The notes under the pieces were generated by a model, which worked only from the letters and a program-made list of their open reading frames with translations, did not search any database and was not told the origin of the DNA. A DNA stretch of 64,000 nucleotides from Clostridia bacterium (lineage in GTDB: Bacteria; Bacillota; Clostridia; Oscillospirales; CAG-272). Of the stretch, positions 25,511 to 33,680 are shown one piece after another. Each line of letters begins with the position of its first letter. Position 1 is the first letter of the stretch. Both the position numbers and the translations under genes were made by a program. The stretch spans positions 39,793-103,792 of the forward strand of contig JAFXFN010000001.1 in the NCBI GenBank assembly GCA_017520505.1, given 5' to 3'.

Positions 25511-26308
25511 ATGGATAAAACAACAATTTTTCTTTCCACTTCCCTGAAGGGCGGCGTCGGTAAGTCCACGGTTGCCGCAAATGTTGCTTTCCAGCTTGCA
25601 AAGGCAGGGGCGTCCGTGCTTTTGTGCGATCTTGACTTTGACGTCCGTTCTCTTGATCTTATCATGGGATATGAAGATGCGCTTATGTTTGATATAAGCG
25701 ACGTCATTTCCGGCAGATGTAAATATTCCGATGCCGTAATTACCGACAAGCGTGCTGAAAATCTTTGTTTTTTGGGTGCGCCGTACAAGTTTTCAAATGA
25801 TTTGTCATGCGAGGATTTTGCAAACGGAATAAAGAAGATCGCCGAAGAACGATCCCTTGATTATATCATTCTCGATACGTCGGGTGCCGACACGTTTATG
25901 CTTAAATGTGCGCTTGCAGCATCAAGCGAAGCACTCGTTATCGCAAGCCATACTCCCGCATCGCTGCGAGGTGCACAAAAAAGCGCTGAGCTTTGCGAAA
26001 AGGCAGGTGTAAGACCGAGGCTTATAGTCAATAATTTTGACTACAGCTCCGTTGTCGGCGGAAAACGGCTCGGAATGATAGATATGATCGATACAACAAA
26101 GGTTCCTCTGCTCGGTGTCATACCGTACGATGACCGTCTTATCTATGCGCAGGAAAGAGGTATACTCGCATTCGGCGACAGCTTCATTTCGCACAAGGCG
26201 TTTGAAAATATCGCATCGAGAATTCTTGCGGATAAGACAGGACAGCGTTACGTGCCGATACTGAAAGGCGTCAAAAAGATAAATCGGAGGAAGGTTCTGA
26301 CAAAATAA
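25511..26308 (+). CDS. MinD/ParA-like P-loop ATPase
   Basis: 265 residues. The deviant Walker A KGGVGKST (residues 13-20) and DLDFD, LDTSGAD motifs are those of the MinD/ParA/MRP group, with MinD closest overall. The C-terminal residues GVKKINRRKVLTK are basic and could form a short membrane-targeting helix as in MinD. No minC or minE is next to it. It could position the division site, but an orphan MinD relative with another cargo is equally possible. Confidence 0.8.
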   Translation: MDKTTIFLSTSLKGGVGKSTVAANVAFQLAKAGASVLLCDLDFDVRSLDLIMGYEDALMFDISDVISGRCKYSDAVITDKRAENLCFLGAPYKFSNDLSCEDFANGIKKIAEERSLDYIILDTSGADTFMLKCALAASSEALVIASHTPASLRGAQKSAELCEKAGVRPRLIVNNFDYSSVVGGKRLGMIDMIDTTKVPLLGVIPYDDRLIYAQERGILAFGDSFISHKAFENIASRILADKTGQRYVPILKGVKKINRRKVLTK

Positions 26309-26347
26309 TAAGTTTTCACAGCACAGCAAAGAAAGGTATTATTTGTT

Positions 26348-26776
26348 ATGGAAATAGCAATAATCGCTCATGACAGAAAAAAAGAGCTGATGGCACAGCT
26401 ATGTATCGCATACTGCGGTATTTTGAGTAAGCACAACCTATGTGCCACAGGTATTACAGGAAAATATATTTCCGATGCAACAGGACTTGAAATAGAAAGA
26501 TTGCTTTCAGGCCAGCACGGCGGCGAACAGCAGATCGCTTCCAGAATAGCATACAATGAAATAGATGTGCTTCTTTACTTCCGAGATACGAAGCCGGAAG
26601 CAAACACAGACGAGGCATTCGACCTGATACGTATGTGCGACTTGCACAACGTACCCGTTGCCACGAACATCGCCACAGCCGAGGTGCTTATTTGTGCGCT
26701 GGAGCGAGGCGACCTTGATTGGAGAGAAATCGTAAATCCCCGTTCGCAGTACAATTTAAAAAAGAAACATAAATAA
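26348..26776 (+). CDS. Methylglyoxal-synthase-like protein with altered catalytic residues
   Basis: 142 residues matching MgsA over its full length: IAIIAHDRKK, ATGITGKYI, ATGLEIERLLSGQHGGEQQI and NVPVATNIATAEVLI. Methylglyoxal synthase turns dihydroxyacetone phosphate into methylglyoxal. The family GGD, whose Asp (Asp71 in E. coli) is the catalytic base, is GGE here (Glu60), and the PHDPD segment carrying His98 and Asp101 reads EANTDE, so no His is present. The phosphate-binding Thr/Lys residues appear kept. It may be a weak enzyme or a methylglyoxal-synthase-fold sensor. Confidence 0.8.
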   Translation: MEIAIIAHDRKKELMAQLCIAYCGILSKHNLCATGITGKYISDATGLEIERLLSGQHGGEQQIASRIAYNEIDVLLYFRDTKPEANTDEAFDLIRMCDLHNVPVATNIATAEVLICALERGDLDWREIVNPRSQYNLKKKHK

Positions 26777-26794
26777 AAATATCATCAGGAAGCC

Positions 26795-26990
26795 CGTTAT
26801 GACCTCGCACAGAGAGATCTTGAATTGCTGAAACAAGATTCCCGGGAGTAACAAGGGACACCGCCTGCTGTAAATGCCGTAGGAAATGACGGCACGGCGC
26901 CCGCCGTTATCGGGTGAAAAGTTATAAATTCGGGTGGAACCGCGTAACAACGCCCCGAGGGAGTTTTTTTCCTCGGGGGCGTTTTATTTT
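26795..26990 (+). promoter_or_regulatory. T-box riboswitch, predicted tRNA-Thr specific
   Basis: AGAGAG motif at 26811-26816, T-box core CGGGTGGAACCGCG at 26931-26944, then terminator CGCCCCGAGG...CCTCGGGGGCG with a T-run (26951-26990). The segment GGGACACCGCC puts ACC, a Thr codon, at 26860-26862 as likely specifier, agreeing with thrS downstream. I see no separate promoter between mgsA and the T-box, so it may be read through from mgsA. Confidence 0.88.
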
Positions 26991-27005
26991 TTTTAGGAGT
27001 TTTCA

Positions 27006-27563
27006 ATGAAAAATGCAAAAATACCGCTTATAATATGCGGTATAATAACGCTTGCACTTGTTGCAGGACTGCTTATCATACAATTTATATCCCCGTTGCC
27101 GTCGACTCCTGCAAGCTTGTATACAGAAAAGAAAGCAACTGCAATAACTTCATTTCTTGACGGTGTCAGCGATGAAACAAACGAAGACGGCGAAAAAGCA
27201 CCGATGGAAATACTCGGCATCACCGTTGAGCTTGCAGATTATGAAAATCTGTCAAAGCCTGCATATTTTTATTCATTCGGAATAAATAAAAACAGTATGA
27301 CCTCATATTTTTCAAACGGTGAAGAAAACACTTTAACACCCGACACGGTCAAAAACAGAGAATGCGCAGAAGCGGCTCACACGGAATTTGAAAAATTTGA
27401 AAAGATAATAAGCAATATGCGCTTCGACGTTCCAAATGACAATGACACGGTAAAGGTCTACCTTACAACAACATACGGATATTATCTGTGCGAATATACA
27501 AGGGCTGAATTTGAAGCCTCGGTATTCGCCGATACATATATATTATACGGATCAAATTATTAA
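27006..27563 (+). CDS. Hypothetical membrane-anchored protein between the T-box and thrS
   Basis: 185 residues with one N-terminal transmembrane segment (about 7-30) and an extracellular or periplasm-facing domain rich in Glu, Asn and Tyr. SD AGGAG precedes the ATG. No motif is recognised; DUF-type domain content is unknown to me. It lies directly under Thr T-box control and 15 bp before thrS, so it should be induced by threonine starvation. That arrangement is unusual. Confidence 0.65.
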   Translation: MKNAKIPLIICGIITLALVAGLLIIQFISPLPSTPASLYTEKKATAITSFLDGVSDETNEDGEKAPMEILGITVELADYENLSKPAYFYSFGINKNSMTSYFSNGEENTLTPDTVKNRECAEAAHTEFEKFEKIISNMRFDVPNDNDTVKVYLTTTYGYYLCEYTRAEFEASVFADTYILYGSNY

Positions 27564-27578
27564 AGGAGATACATTAAA

Positions 27579-29513
27579 ATGGTTAATGTAAAATTTTCAA
27601 ACGGAAAGACGTTTTCAGCAGACGCTCCCGTAACGATCTACGATGCGGCAAAGGCATCTGATCTTATCGACAAAACGGTTTTCGCCGCTTTGTTGAACGG
27701 CGAACCTGCAGAGCTGACACAGACGATAAGCGGTGACTGCGAAATACAGCTTTTAACATTTGCTGACCGTGAGGGAAAGCTCATTTTCCGCCACACGGCA
27801 TCACACATTCTTGCGCAGGCAGTTCTTCGCCTTTTCCCCACAGCAAAGCTTGACAAGGGCCCGTCAACAGACAACGGATTTTTCTATGACATCGACTGCG
27901 ACACATCATTCTCCCCCGACATTTTAAAGCAGATCGAAGCGGAAATGAACAAGATCATCAAGGAAAACCTCAAGATCGAGCGTTCTGTTTTATCACGTGC
28001 AGATGCGCTTGAGCTTATGAAGGATCAGCCCTACAAGGTTGAAAAGATAAATTCACTTCCCGATGATGCAGTGCTTTCATTCTACCGTCAGGGTGAATTC
28101 GTTGATATGTGTACAGGTCCTCACCTTTTCTCAACGGGTGCTGTCAAGGCTGTAAAGCTCATTCAGTGCACGGGTGCATACCACGACAACGACAGATCAA
28201 AGAAGATGCTTCAGCGTATCAACGGCGTTGCGTTCCCATCCAAGCAGGAGCTCAACGATTATCTTGCCGCTGTCGAAGAAGCAAAGAAGCGCGACCACAA
28301 CAAGATAGGCAGAGAGCTTGGATATTTCACAACAAGCGAATACATCGGTCAGGGACTTCCCTGCCTTATGCCCAAGGGTACGAAGCTGTTCCAGATACTC
28401 AACCGTTACGTTCAGGACAAGGAAGAATATGAGTACGGCTACGTTATGACGAAAACGCCCCTTATGGCTAAATCCGATCTTTATAAGATCTCCGGTCACT
28501 GGGATCACTACCGTGACGGTATGTTCGTTCTGGGCGATCCCGAGGCTGAGGGTGAGGTTCTTGCGCTCCGTCCTATGACTTGCCCCTTCCAGTATCAGGT
28601 ATACCTTGCAGAAAAGCATTCATACAAGGATCTCCCCATAAGATATGCGGAAACGTCAACGCTGTTCCGTAACGAGGATTCGGGCGAAATGCACGGTCTT
28701 ATCCGTGTACGTCAGTTCACGATCTCCGAGGGACATCTTGTTTTGCGTCCCGACCAGCTCGAAGAAGAATTCAAGAACTGCGTAAAGCTTCTTAAAGAGA
28801 TTATGACAGACGTCGGTCTTATCGGCGACCTTTCCTACCGTCTTTCCAAGTGGGATCCTGCGGATACGGAAAAGTATATCGGAACACCCGAGGAATGGGA
28901 TATGGCAGAAGGACTTATGCGTAATATCCTCAACAACATCGGTCTTGAGTTTACCGAGGCTGTCGGCGAAGCGGCATTCTACGGCCCGAAGCTCGACGTT
29001 CAGATGAAGAACGTACACGGCAAGGAGGACACAGTCGTAACTATCCAGGTCGACCTTATGCTTGCACGTCAGTTCAATATGACATATACAGATTCAAACG
29101 GTCAGCAGCAGTATCCTTACATCATTCACAGAACATCACTCGGATGCTATGAAAGAACGATTGCTTACCTGCTTGAAAAATTCGCGGGTGCGCTTCCTTT
29201 GTGGCTCTCGCCCGAGCAGATCAGAATTCTCCCCATCGGTGACGATCAGGCAGAATATGCTGAAAATGTAAGAAAGACACTTGCAAAAGCAGGTCTTCGT
29301 GTTAAGTGCGACACAAGAAACGAGAAGATAGGCTACAAGATAAGAGCCGCACAGCTTGACAAAGTTCCCTATATGCTCGTTATCGGTGAAAAGGAAATGA
29401 ATTCCGATTCCGTTGCAGTACGTGAAAGAGGTACAGGCGACATCGGTGTTATGACAGTTTCCGAATTTATGGCACGTGCGCTTGAAGAAAATAACAATAA
29501 GGTTATAAAATAA
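27579..29513 (+). CDS. thrS: Threonyl-tRNA synthetase
   Basis: 644 residues. A TGS domain (about 1-60), the editing domain with HTASHILAQAV and the SAD region (SKKMLQRINGVAFP), then the class II core with motif 2 (RYAETSTLFRNEDSGEMHGL), RVRQFTISEGH and motif 3 (HRTSLGCYERTIAYLLEKF), and a C-terminal anticodon-binding domain (LPIGDDQAEYA). Charges tRNA-Thr. SD AAAGGAG. Regulated by the Thr T-box. Confidence 0.97.
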   Translation: MVNVKFSNGKTFSADAPVTIYDAAKASDLIDKTVFAALLNGEPAELTQTISGDCEIQLLTFADREGKLIFRHTASHILAQAVLRLFPTAKLDKGPSTDNGFFYDIDCDTSFSPDILKQIEAEMNKIIKENLKIERSVLSRADALELMKDQPYKVEKINSLPDDAVLSFYRQGEFVDMCTGPHLFSTGAVKAVKLIQCTGAYHDNDRSKKMLQRINGVAFPSKQELNDYLAAVEEAKKRDHNKIGRELGYFTTSEYIGQGLPCLMPKGTKLFQILNRYVQDKEEYEYGYVMTKTPLMAKSDLYKISGHWDHYRDGMFVLGDPEAEGEVLALRPMTCPFQYQVYLAEKHSYKDLPIRYAETSTLFRNEDSGEMHGLIRVRQFTISEGHLVLRPDQLEEEFKNCVKLLKEIMTDVGLIGDLSYRLSKWDPADTEKYIGTPEEWDMAEGLMRNILNNIGLEFTEAVGEAAFYGPKLDVQMKNVHGKEDTVVTIQVDLMLARQFNMTYTDSNGQQQYPYIIHRTSLGCYERTIAYLLEKFAGALPLWLSPEQIRILPIGDDQAEYAENVRKTLAKAGLRVKCDTRNEKIGYKIRAAQLDKVPYMLVIGEKEMNSDSVAVRERGTGDIGVMTVSEFMARALEENNNKVIK

Positions 29514-29518
29514 AAAAT

Positions 29519-29548
29519 GAAGCAGGTGAGAAAATCTCACCTGCTTTT
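29519..29548 (+). terminator. thrS terminator
   Basis: GAAGCAGGTGAG pairs with CTCACCTGC around AAAAT and is followed by TTTTC. Confidence 0.8.
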
Positions 29549-29567
29549 CACATTTAAACTCCAGAAT

Positions 29568-29662
29568 ATATTTCCGCAGGAAATATGTGCCATTCGCCTG
29601 CAGGGCGGCTCAATGCGTTACAGTGGTACGCATTGAGCCGTGGGGGGGTGCAGGCGTGGCAC
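29568..29662 (+). repeat. Bulged-stem structured repeat family, member 3
   Basis: 5' hairpin ATATTTCC-GCA-GGAAATAT; outer arm GTGCC-ATT-CGCCTGCA; apical hairpin CGGCTCAATGCG...CGCATTGAGCCG; run of seven G; closing arm TGCAGGCG-T-GGCAC. All pairings hold although most bases differ from the member at 41064. Confidence 0.85.
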
Positions 29663-29757
29663 AGTCGCTGTAACGATTTCGATCAAACAAGATAGTAAGG
29701 GCAGATTTATGCATTTTTTGCTGTGCTAACTGCAATCATCCGTGTTAAAATGGATGC

Positions 29758-30501
29758 TCAAACACCTGAAGCTCTGCGCTTGCTTACACCGTATGCAATA
29801 CCGACAGATGAAACAGCCATACAAACAGCGATCATCAAAATGTTATCGCCCGTTTCGGGGTTTTGCGCTTCGTATTTCACAAAGCCTGCCATAAAACGCT
29901 CCACACCTGCACCGCCTGAAATACGCCAGCCGTTTTCGGTATGCTCAAAGTCTATTCTGTATTTTGTCGGCTCATATCCGTCAAAATGCGCTTCAAGCAA
30001 AACAGTATCGTTATCTATCAATGTTATATGTTCTTCAAGCGTAAGACCGCATCCGCACAGAGTAGGAAAATCGGGTGCTCCCGAATAACAAGCAGGGTCG
30101 ATAGTATATACTTTGTCACCAAGCTCGATAAGTCCGTGATGCAGATCAAGATTATTTTCAACGTAATCGTCTGTCATAAACTCTTTTATATACTCATGCC
30201 AGAAGGAAAGCTTTCCGTATTCGCCGTCAAGCAGTGAAAAAAGATCTATTGTATATTGATGGTAATTCAGCACGTCACACAAGCGTTTAAACACAGTCTT
30301 ATCGGTTATCGGTGTGGATGGAAGCCCCCCTAAAAACACATATCCGTCATCCGTCTTTATATAATGCTCCTTGAACTCACACATTGCGGTTATAAGATTT
30401 GCCGCTTCGGTTTTTGTTATCGCTGTATCTGCATTTGCAAATATCAAAAACAGCGGTGAAAACAGTGTGATACATAGAATTAATGATATTATTTTTTTCA
30501 T
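29758..30501 (-). CDS. Secreted protein with C-terminal sortase-like anchor (NPETG)
   Basis: 247 residues. A signal peptide (MKKIISLILCITLFSPLFLIFANA) starts the protein. The middle domain has DYVENNLDLHHGLIELGDKVY and CYSGAPDFPTLCGCG, reminiscent of IseA-type or other cell-wall inhibitor folds, but I cannot assign it. The C-terminus has NPETGDN followed by a hydrophobic stretch and KRR, the layout of a sortase sorting signal with the NPxTG variant seen in Clostridia. It should be a wall-anchored surface protein. No sortase is in the window. Confidence 0.75.
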   Translation of the reverse strand: MKKIISLILCITLFSPLFLIFANADTAITKTEAANLITAMCEFKEHYIKTDDGYVFLGGLPSTPITDKTVFKRLCDVLNYHQYTIDLFSLLDGEYGKLSFWHEYIKEFMTDDYVENNLDLHHGLIELGDKVYTIDPACYSGAPDFPTLCGCGLTLEEHITLIDNDTVLLEAHFDGYEPTKYRIDFEHTENGWRISGGAGVERFMAGFVKYEAQNPETGDNILMIAVCMAVSSVGIAYGVSKRRASGV

Positions 30502-30595
30502 AGATCTATATCCTTTCTAAAATGATTTCTGGCAATTCATCGGATAAATCTGTTTTACATCATCCGTTTGAGCTAAAGCTTCCATTTACAATTTA

Positions 30596-30624
30596 AATAT
30601 ATCATAAATTTTCTTGATTGTCAA
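30596..30624 (-). promoter_or_regulatory. Promoter of the NPETG surface protein gene
   Basis: TTGACA (30624-30619), 17-bp spacer, TATATT (30601-30596) on the minus strand. Confidence 0.7.
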
Positions 30625-30704
30625 CAAGTGTCGACAGTTTTATTGAAAATTGTAATACTGCACAAAAAAGTCCCCTATCATTTGTAAAAGTATCACAACA
30701 AAAA

Positions 30705-30903
30705 GGGGGCGGCTCATTCATGGAAATAACTTCCGAAATAAGTCGCCCGGTGTGCTTTTTTAAATATTTATTCTTTAGGGGAGATGCATTGTAGTTTGAA
30801 GAACTACGCACTCCCGCTTTTAGTATATTTACACATTCAGAGGCGGGCGACCAATGGTCACCCTGCAAAGTTTACCATATATTCCCTTAAATGAGCCGGC
30901 CTC
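30705..30903 (-). repeat. 198-bp structured 3'-element, copy B (sense to the broken citrate-synthase-type gene)
   Basis: On the minus strand it begins 8 bp after the stop codon at 30912. Ends GAGGCCGGCTCATTTAA and GAATGAGCCGCCCCC are complementary and are followed by a T-run. It aligns along its whole length with copy A at 20145-20342; the central hairpin GTAGTTCTTC-AAACTAC pairs better than in A. Confidence 0.8.
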
Positions 30904-30911
30904 TTTTTTAT

Positions 30912-32360
30912 TTATTTTTTCTTGTGAACGTGAATGTGTGAAAGCTGTCTGTAGAAATCAAAATCAATATCCTGAAGCATTTCTTCAAGCTCTATATCAC
31001 CCATCACCGTGTTACGTCCGTTTGCATACTGTTCGTCAACAAGCGCTTTCATCTTCAAAATAACGGGGTGGCGCTTATCGACCTTTTCTTCACCTACAAG
31101 TGCAAAGTAACCGTTCATCCAGTGCGCAATACCTGCCACACCGCTGTGAGAATCGACCGCAACTGAGGCAGGACGGTTGAGTATCTTTGCCGTGTTGAAT
31201 ATATTGTATATTTCCTCATCCTTGAGAAGTCAGTCGGCGTGAATGCCTGCTCTTGTCGTGTTGAAGCTTCTTCCGACAAACGGAGTTCTTGCGGGAATTT
31301 CATAGCCTATTTCTCTTTCAAAATACTGTGCAATTTCGGTAATTACGGAAAGATCCATACCGTTTGTGGTACCTCTAAGCGATGCATACTCGATTGCCAT
31401 AGCCTCAAGCGGACAGTTACCTGTTCGCTCACCTATGCCGAGAAGCGAGCAGTTAATACCCGAACAGCCGTACAGCCAAGCCGTTGCGGCATTACCGACG
31501 ACCTTGTAAAAGTCGTTATGACCGTGCCATTCGAGGTTTTCGCTCTTGACACCTGCAAAGTGTATAAGACCGTAAATGATACCCTGAACGCTTCTGGGAA
31601 GTGCCGCACCGGGGTACGAAACTCCGTAGCCCATTGTGTCACACGCACGAATCTTTACGGGCATACCGTATTTTTCGCCAAGCTCCGTCAGCTTTTCGGC
31701 AAGCGGAACAACGAAGCCGTAGAAATCCGCCCTTGTAATATCCTCAAAATGACAACGGGGCTTTATACCGTAGTCAATGACCTTTTCGACCATATTGACG
31801 TATTTTTCAAGCGCCGACTTTCTTGTAAGTCCCATCTTGTTGTAAATGTGGTAGTCAGAGCAGCTTACGAGAATACCCGTTTCCTTAATGCCTATATCCT
31901 TAACGAGCTTGAAATCATTTTCGTGCGCACGGATCCAGCTTGTAACCTCGGGAAATTCAAGGCCGAGCGACATACATTCCTTTACAGCCTCTCTGTCCTT
32001 TTCGGAATATACAAAGAATTCACTTTGTCTGACGATGCCGTTTTTACCGCCGAGCTTATTCAAAAGCTTGAAGATATGCACGATCTGCTCAACCGTAAAG
32101 GGGGAGGTCGACTGCTGACCGTCACGGAACGTAGTATCTGTTATCCAGATATCCGAGGGCATATTTATCGGAACGTGTCTGTGGTTGAATGCAACCTTGG
32201 GTATTGAATCGTAATCAAAAAGATTACGGTAAAGGTTGGGTGTTTCCCTTTCCTGAAGCTGGTATTTATATGCCGCCTGCTCAAGCAGGTTTGTGTTTTC
32301 AGAAAACGATATTTCTCTGTTATCGACCATATTCTGATTTCTTTTTTCGCCTATATCCAT
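30912..32360 (-). pseudogene. Re-citrate synthase / isopropylmalate synthase family gene interrupted by one in-frame TGA
   Basis: The full reading is 482 codons with a single stop, TGA at 31232-31230 (codon 377). The 376 residues before it carry the metal- and acyl-CoA-synthase barrel: ITDTTFRDGQQ, HFEDITRADFYGF, WHGHNDFYK and LGIGERTGNCPLE. The same frame continues for 105 residues with normal family text (LLKDEEIYNIF, VDSHSGVAGIAHW). The stop falls in HAD-x-LLKDEE, where relatives have Gly, so one GGA-to-TGA change explains it. The sequence resembles the clostridial Re-citrate synthase group, which makes citrate for glutamate, more than leucine LeuA; this assignment is from memory. A nonsense mutation, a sequencing error or suppression are possible. 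Confidence 0.8.
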
Positions 32361-32404
32361 CTATCTGTCTCCTATTGGGGTTCATTTATATTATTCTTTC
32401 TTAT

Positions 32405-32433
32405 ATTATATCACATTTTTTGCATTCTTGCAA
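32405..32433 (-). promoter_or_regulatory. Promoter of the citrate-synthase-type gene
   Basis: TTGCAA (32433-32428), 17-bp spacer, TATAAT (32410-32405) on the minus strand. The promoter looks intact although the gene is interrupted. Confidence 0.6.
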
Positions 32434-32481
32434 TAGTAACCCTTGCATTTTTTCATTTTTTTAAAATTTACTGTTTATTAA

Positions 32482-32510
32482 TTGACAAATGAAACGACGT
32501 ATGCTATAAT
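32482..32510 (+). promoter_or_regulatory. Ferredoxin promoter
   Basis: TTGACA (32482-32487), 17-bp spacer, TATAAT (32505-32510); full consensus. Confidence 0.85.
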
Positions 32511-32546
32511 AAAGCCAACAAATTAAACATTAAAAGGAGAATTTTC

Positions 32547-32720
32547 ATGGCTTACGTTATAAACGATGAATGTCTCGGCTGCGGCGCATGCGAATCCGAA
32601 TGCCCCGTAAGTGCGATTTCCGAAAAGGACGGCAAGTACGTTATCAACGCTGACGAGTGCATCGATTGCGGCGCTTGCGCAGGCGCTTGCCCTGTTGGCG
32701 CACCCAACCCTGCAGAATAA
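32547..32720 (+). CDS. 8Fe-8S (2[4Fe-4S]) clostridial ferredoxin
   Basis: 57 residues, start supported by AAGGAGA. Two cluster motifs are visible: CLGCGACESECP (residues 9-20) and CIDCGACAGACP (38-49), the classic CxxCxxCxxxCP pair. It carries electrons for fermentative enzymes in the cytoplasm. It has its own consensus promoter, so it is likely abundant. It is easily missed because of its length. Confidence 0.95.
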   Translation: MAYVINDECLGCGACESECPVSAISEKDGKYVINADECIDCGACAGACPVGAPNPAE

Positions 32721-32739
32721 TTTTTACTTACAAGCCTTT

Positions 32740-32762
32740 ACCCCTGCTTTTTCAGCAGGGGT
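32740..32762 (+). terminator. Hairpin after the ferredoxin gene
   Basis: ACCCCTGC-TTTTTCA-GCAGGGGT is a perfect stem, but the T-run is displaced (GATGTGCGTTTTA), so termination may be partial with read-through into trmN6. Confidence 0.45.
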
Positions 32763-32788
32763 GATGTGCGTTTTAGGGGGATTTTAAT

Positions 32789-33517
32789 TTGGATAACGTA
32801 AACTGCGACATCGTTTTAAAGCAGGAGGAGCACGGACTGAAATACGGAACTGACGCATATTTGCTTCACGCCTTTATGCCGAGGGTATCGAAATCCTCGG
32901 TGTGCGAGGGCGGATGCGGTTCGGGCATTATTTCCCTTTTGCTCTTGAAAAACGGCAAATGCGCCCGTGCATTTTGTATAGACGTGCAGGAAAGCTCCTG
33001 CGAAATTGCAAAAAATAATGCTTTGGTAAACAAAATGCAGGACAGAATGACCGTACTGTGTACCGATGTTCTTGATTATAAGCCCGAGCGTGAATTTGAT
33101 GCATTCGTATGCAATCCGCCGTATATGAAGGAAAACAGCGGAAAGAACAACGTGCATACGGAAAAATATATTGCCCGCCACGAAACGACGGCTGACATCA
33201 GCGGCTTTGCCGCCTGTGCATACCGTGCCTTAAAAGACGGTGCGTGTGCATATTTTGTTTACCGTCCCGATAGATGTGCGGATATTATCTGCGCTTTAAA
33301 GCAAAACAAGCTTGAACCGAAGGTGCTGACGTTCGTTCACGCAACAGTTGAGCACGAGCCTTGCTTAATGCTTATAAAAGCAAAGAAAAATGCACAAAGC
33401 GGTATGATACTTACGAAGCCTTTGATAATATACGAAGGTAGTGTGGGCGGTGAATATTCATCCGATATGAAATATATTTACGGAAACGGAATGTTTCCGA
33501 GCGGATTTTTCAGATAA
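32789..33517 (+). CDS. trmN6: tRNA1(Val) A37 N6-methyltransferase-like protein
   Basis: 242 residues, TTG start with AGGGGG upstream. Rossmann methyltransferase with EGGCGSGIISLLL (AdoMet site, about residue 40) and the NPPY motif (CNPPYMKENSG, about 110), diagnostic for N6-adenine methyltransferases. It corresponds to the TrmN6/YfiC group. Its neighbour rsmI is also an RNA methyltransferase, a common pairing in Firmicutes. Confidence 0.88.
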   Translation: MDNVNCDIVLKQEEHGLKYGTDAYLLHAFMPRVSKSSVCEGGCGSGIISLLLLKNGKCARAFCIDVQESSCEIAKNNALVNKMQDRMTVLCTDVLDYKPEREFDAFVCNPPYMKENSGKNNVHTEKYIARHETTADISGFAACAYRALKDGACAYFVYRPDRCADIICALKQNKLEPKVLTFVHATVEHEPCLMLIKAKKNAQSGMILTKPLIIYEGSVGGEYSSDMKYIYGNGMFPSGFFR

Positions 33518-33550
33518 AGTACAAACGCATTCAACGAAACAAACGAAACC

Positions 33551-33598
33551 ATATTTCCACAAGGAAATATGCGCACCTTTGCCCGTGGCAGGTGCGCC
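33551..33598 (+). repeat. Bulged-stem structured repeat family, member 4 (short)
   Basis: 5' hairpin ATATTTCC-ACA-AGGAAATAT, then GCGCACC...GGTGCGC closing a loop TTTGCCCGTGGCA. It lacks the apical hairpin and G-run of the long members. Confidence 0.65.
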
Positions 33599-33680
33599 GT
33601 CATCACGTTGAATGAAATAATCGAAAGCGGATTTTAAAATGAAATACCGTTTTTGCAATAACATATTTTGAAGGTACAAA

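Noticed and set aside
31230..31232. Selenocysteine at the in-frame TGA
   Set aside because: Relatives have Gly, not Cys, at this site, and I see no SECIS-like hairpin directly after the codon.
31230..31232. Genome-wide UGA recoding to Gly (code 25)
   Set aside because: Many intact genes here end in TGA at the expected family length, for example nrdD, rnpA and aroB.
31239..32207. 322-codon plus-strand frame opposite the citrate-synthase-type gene
   Set aside because: Antisense shadow; the minus-strand frame has strong family motifs throughout.
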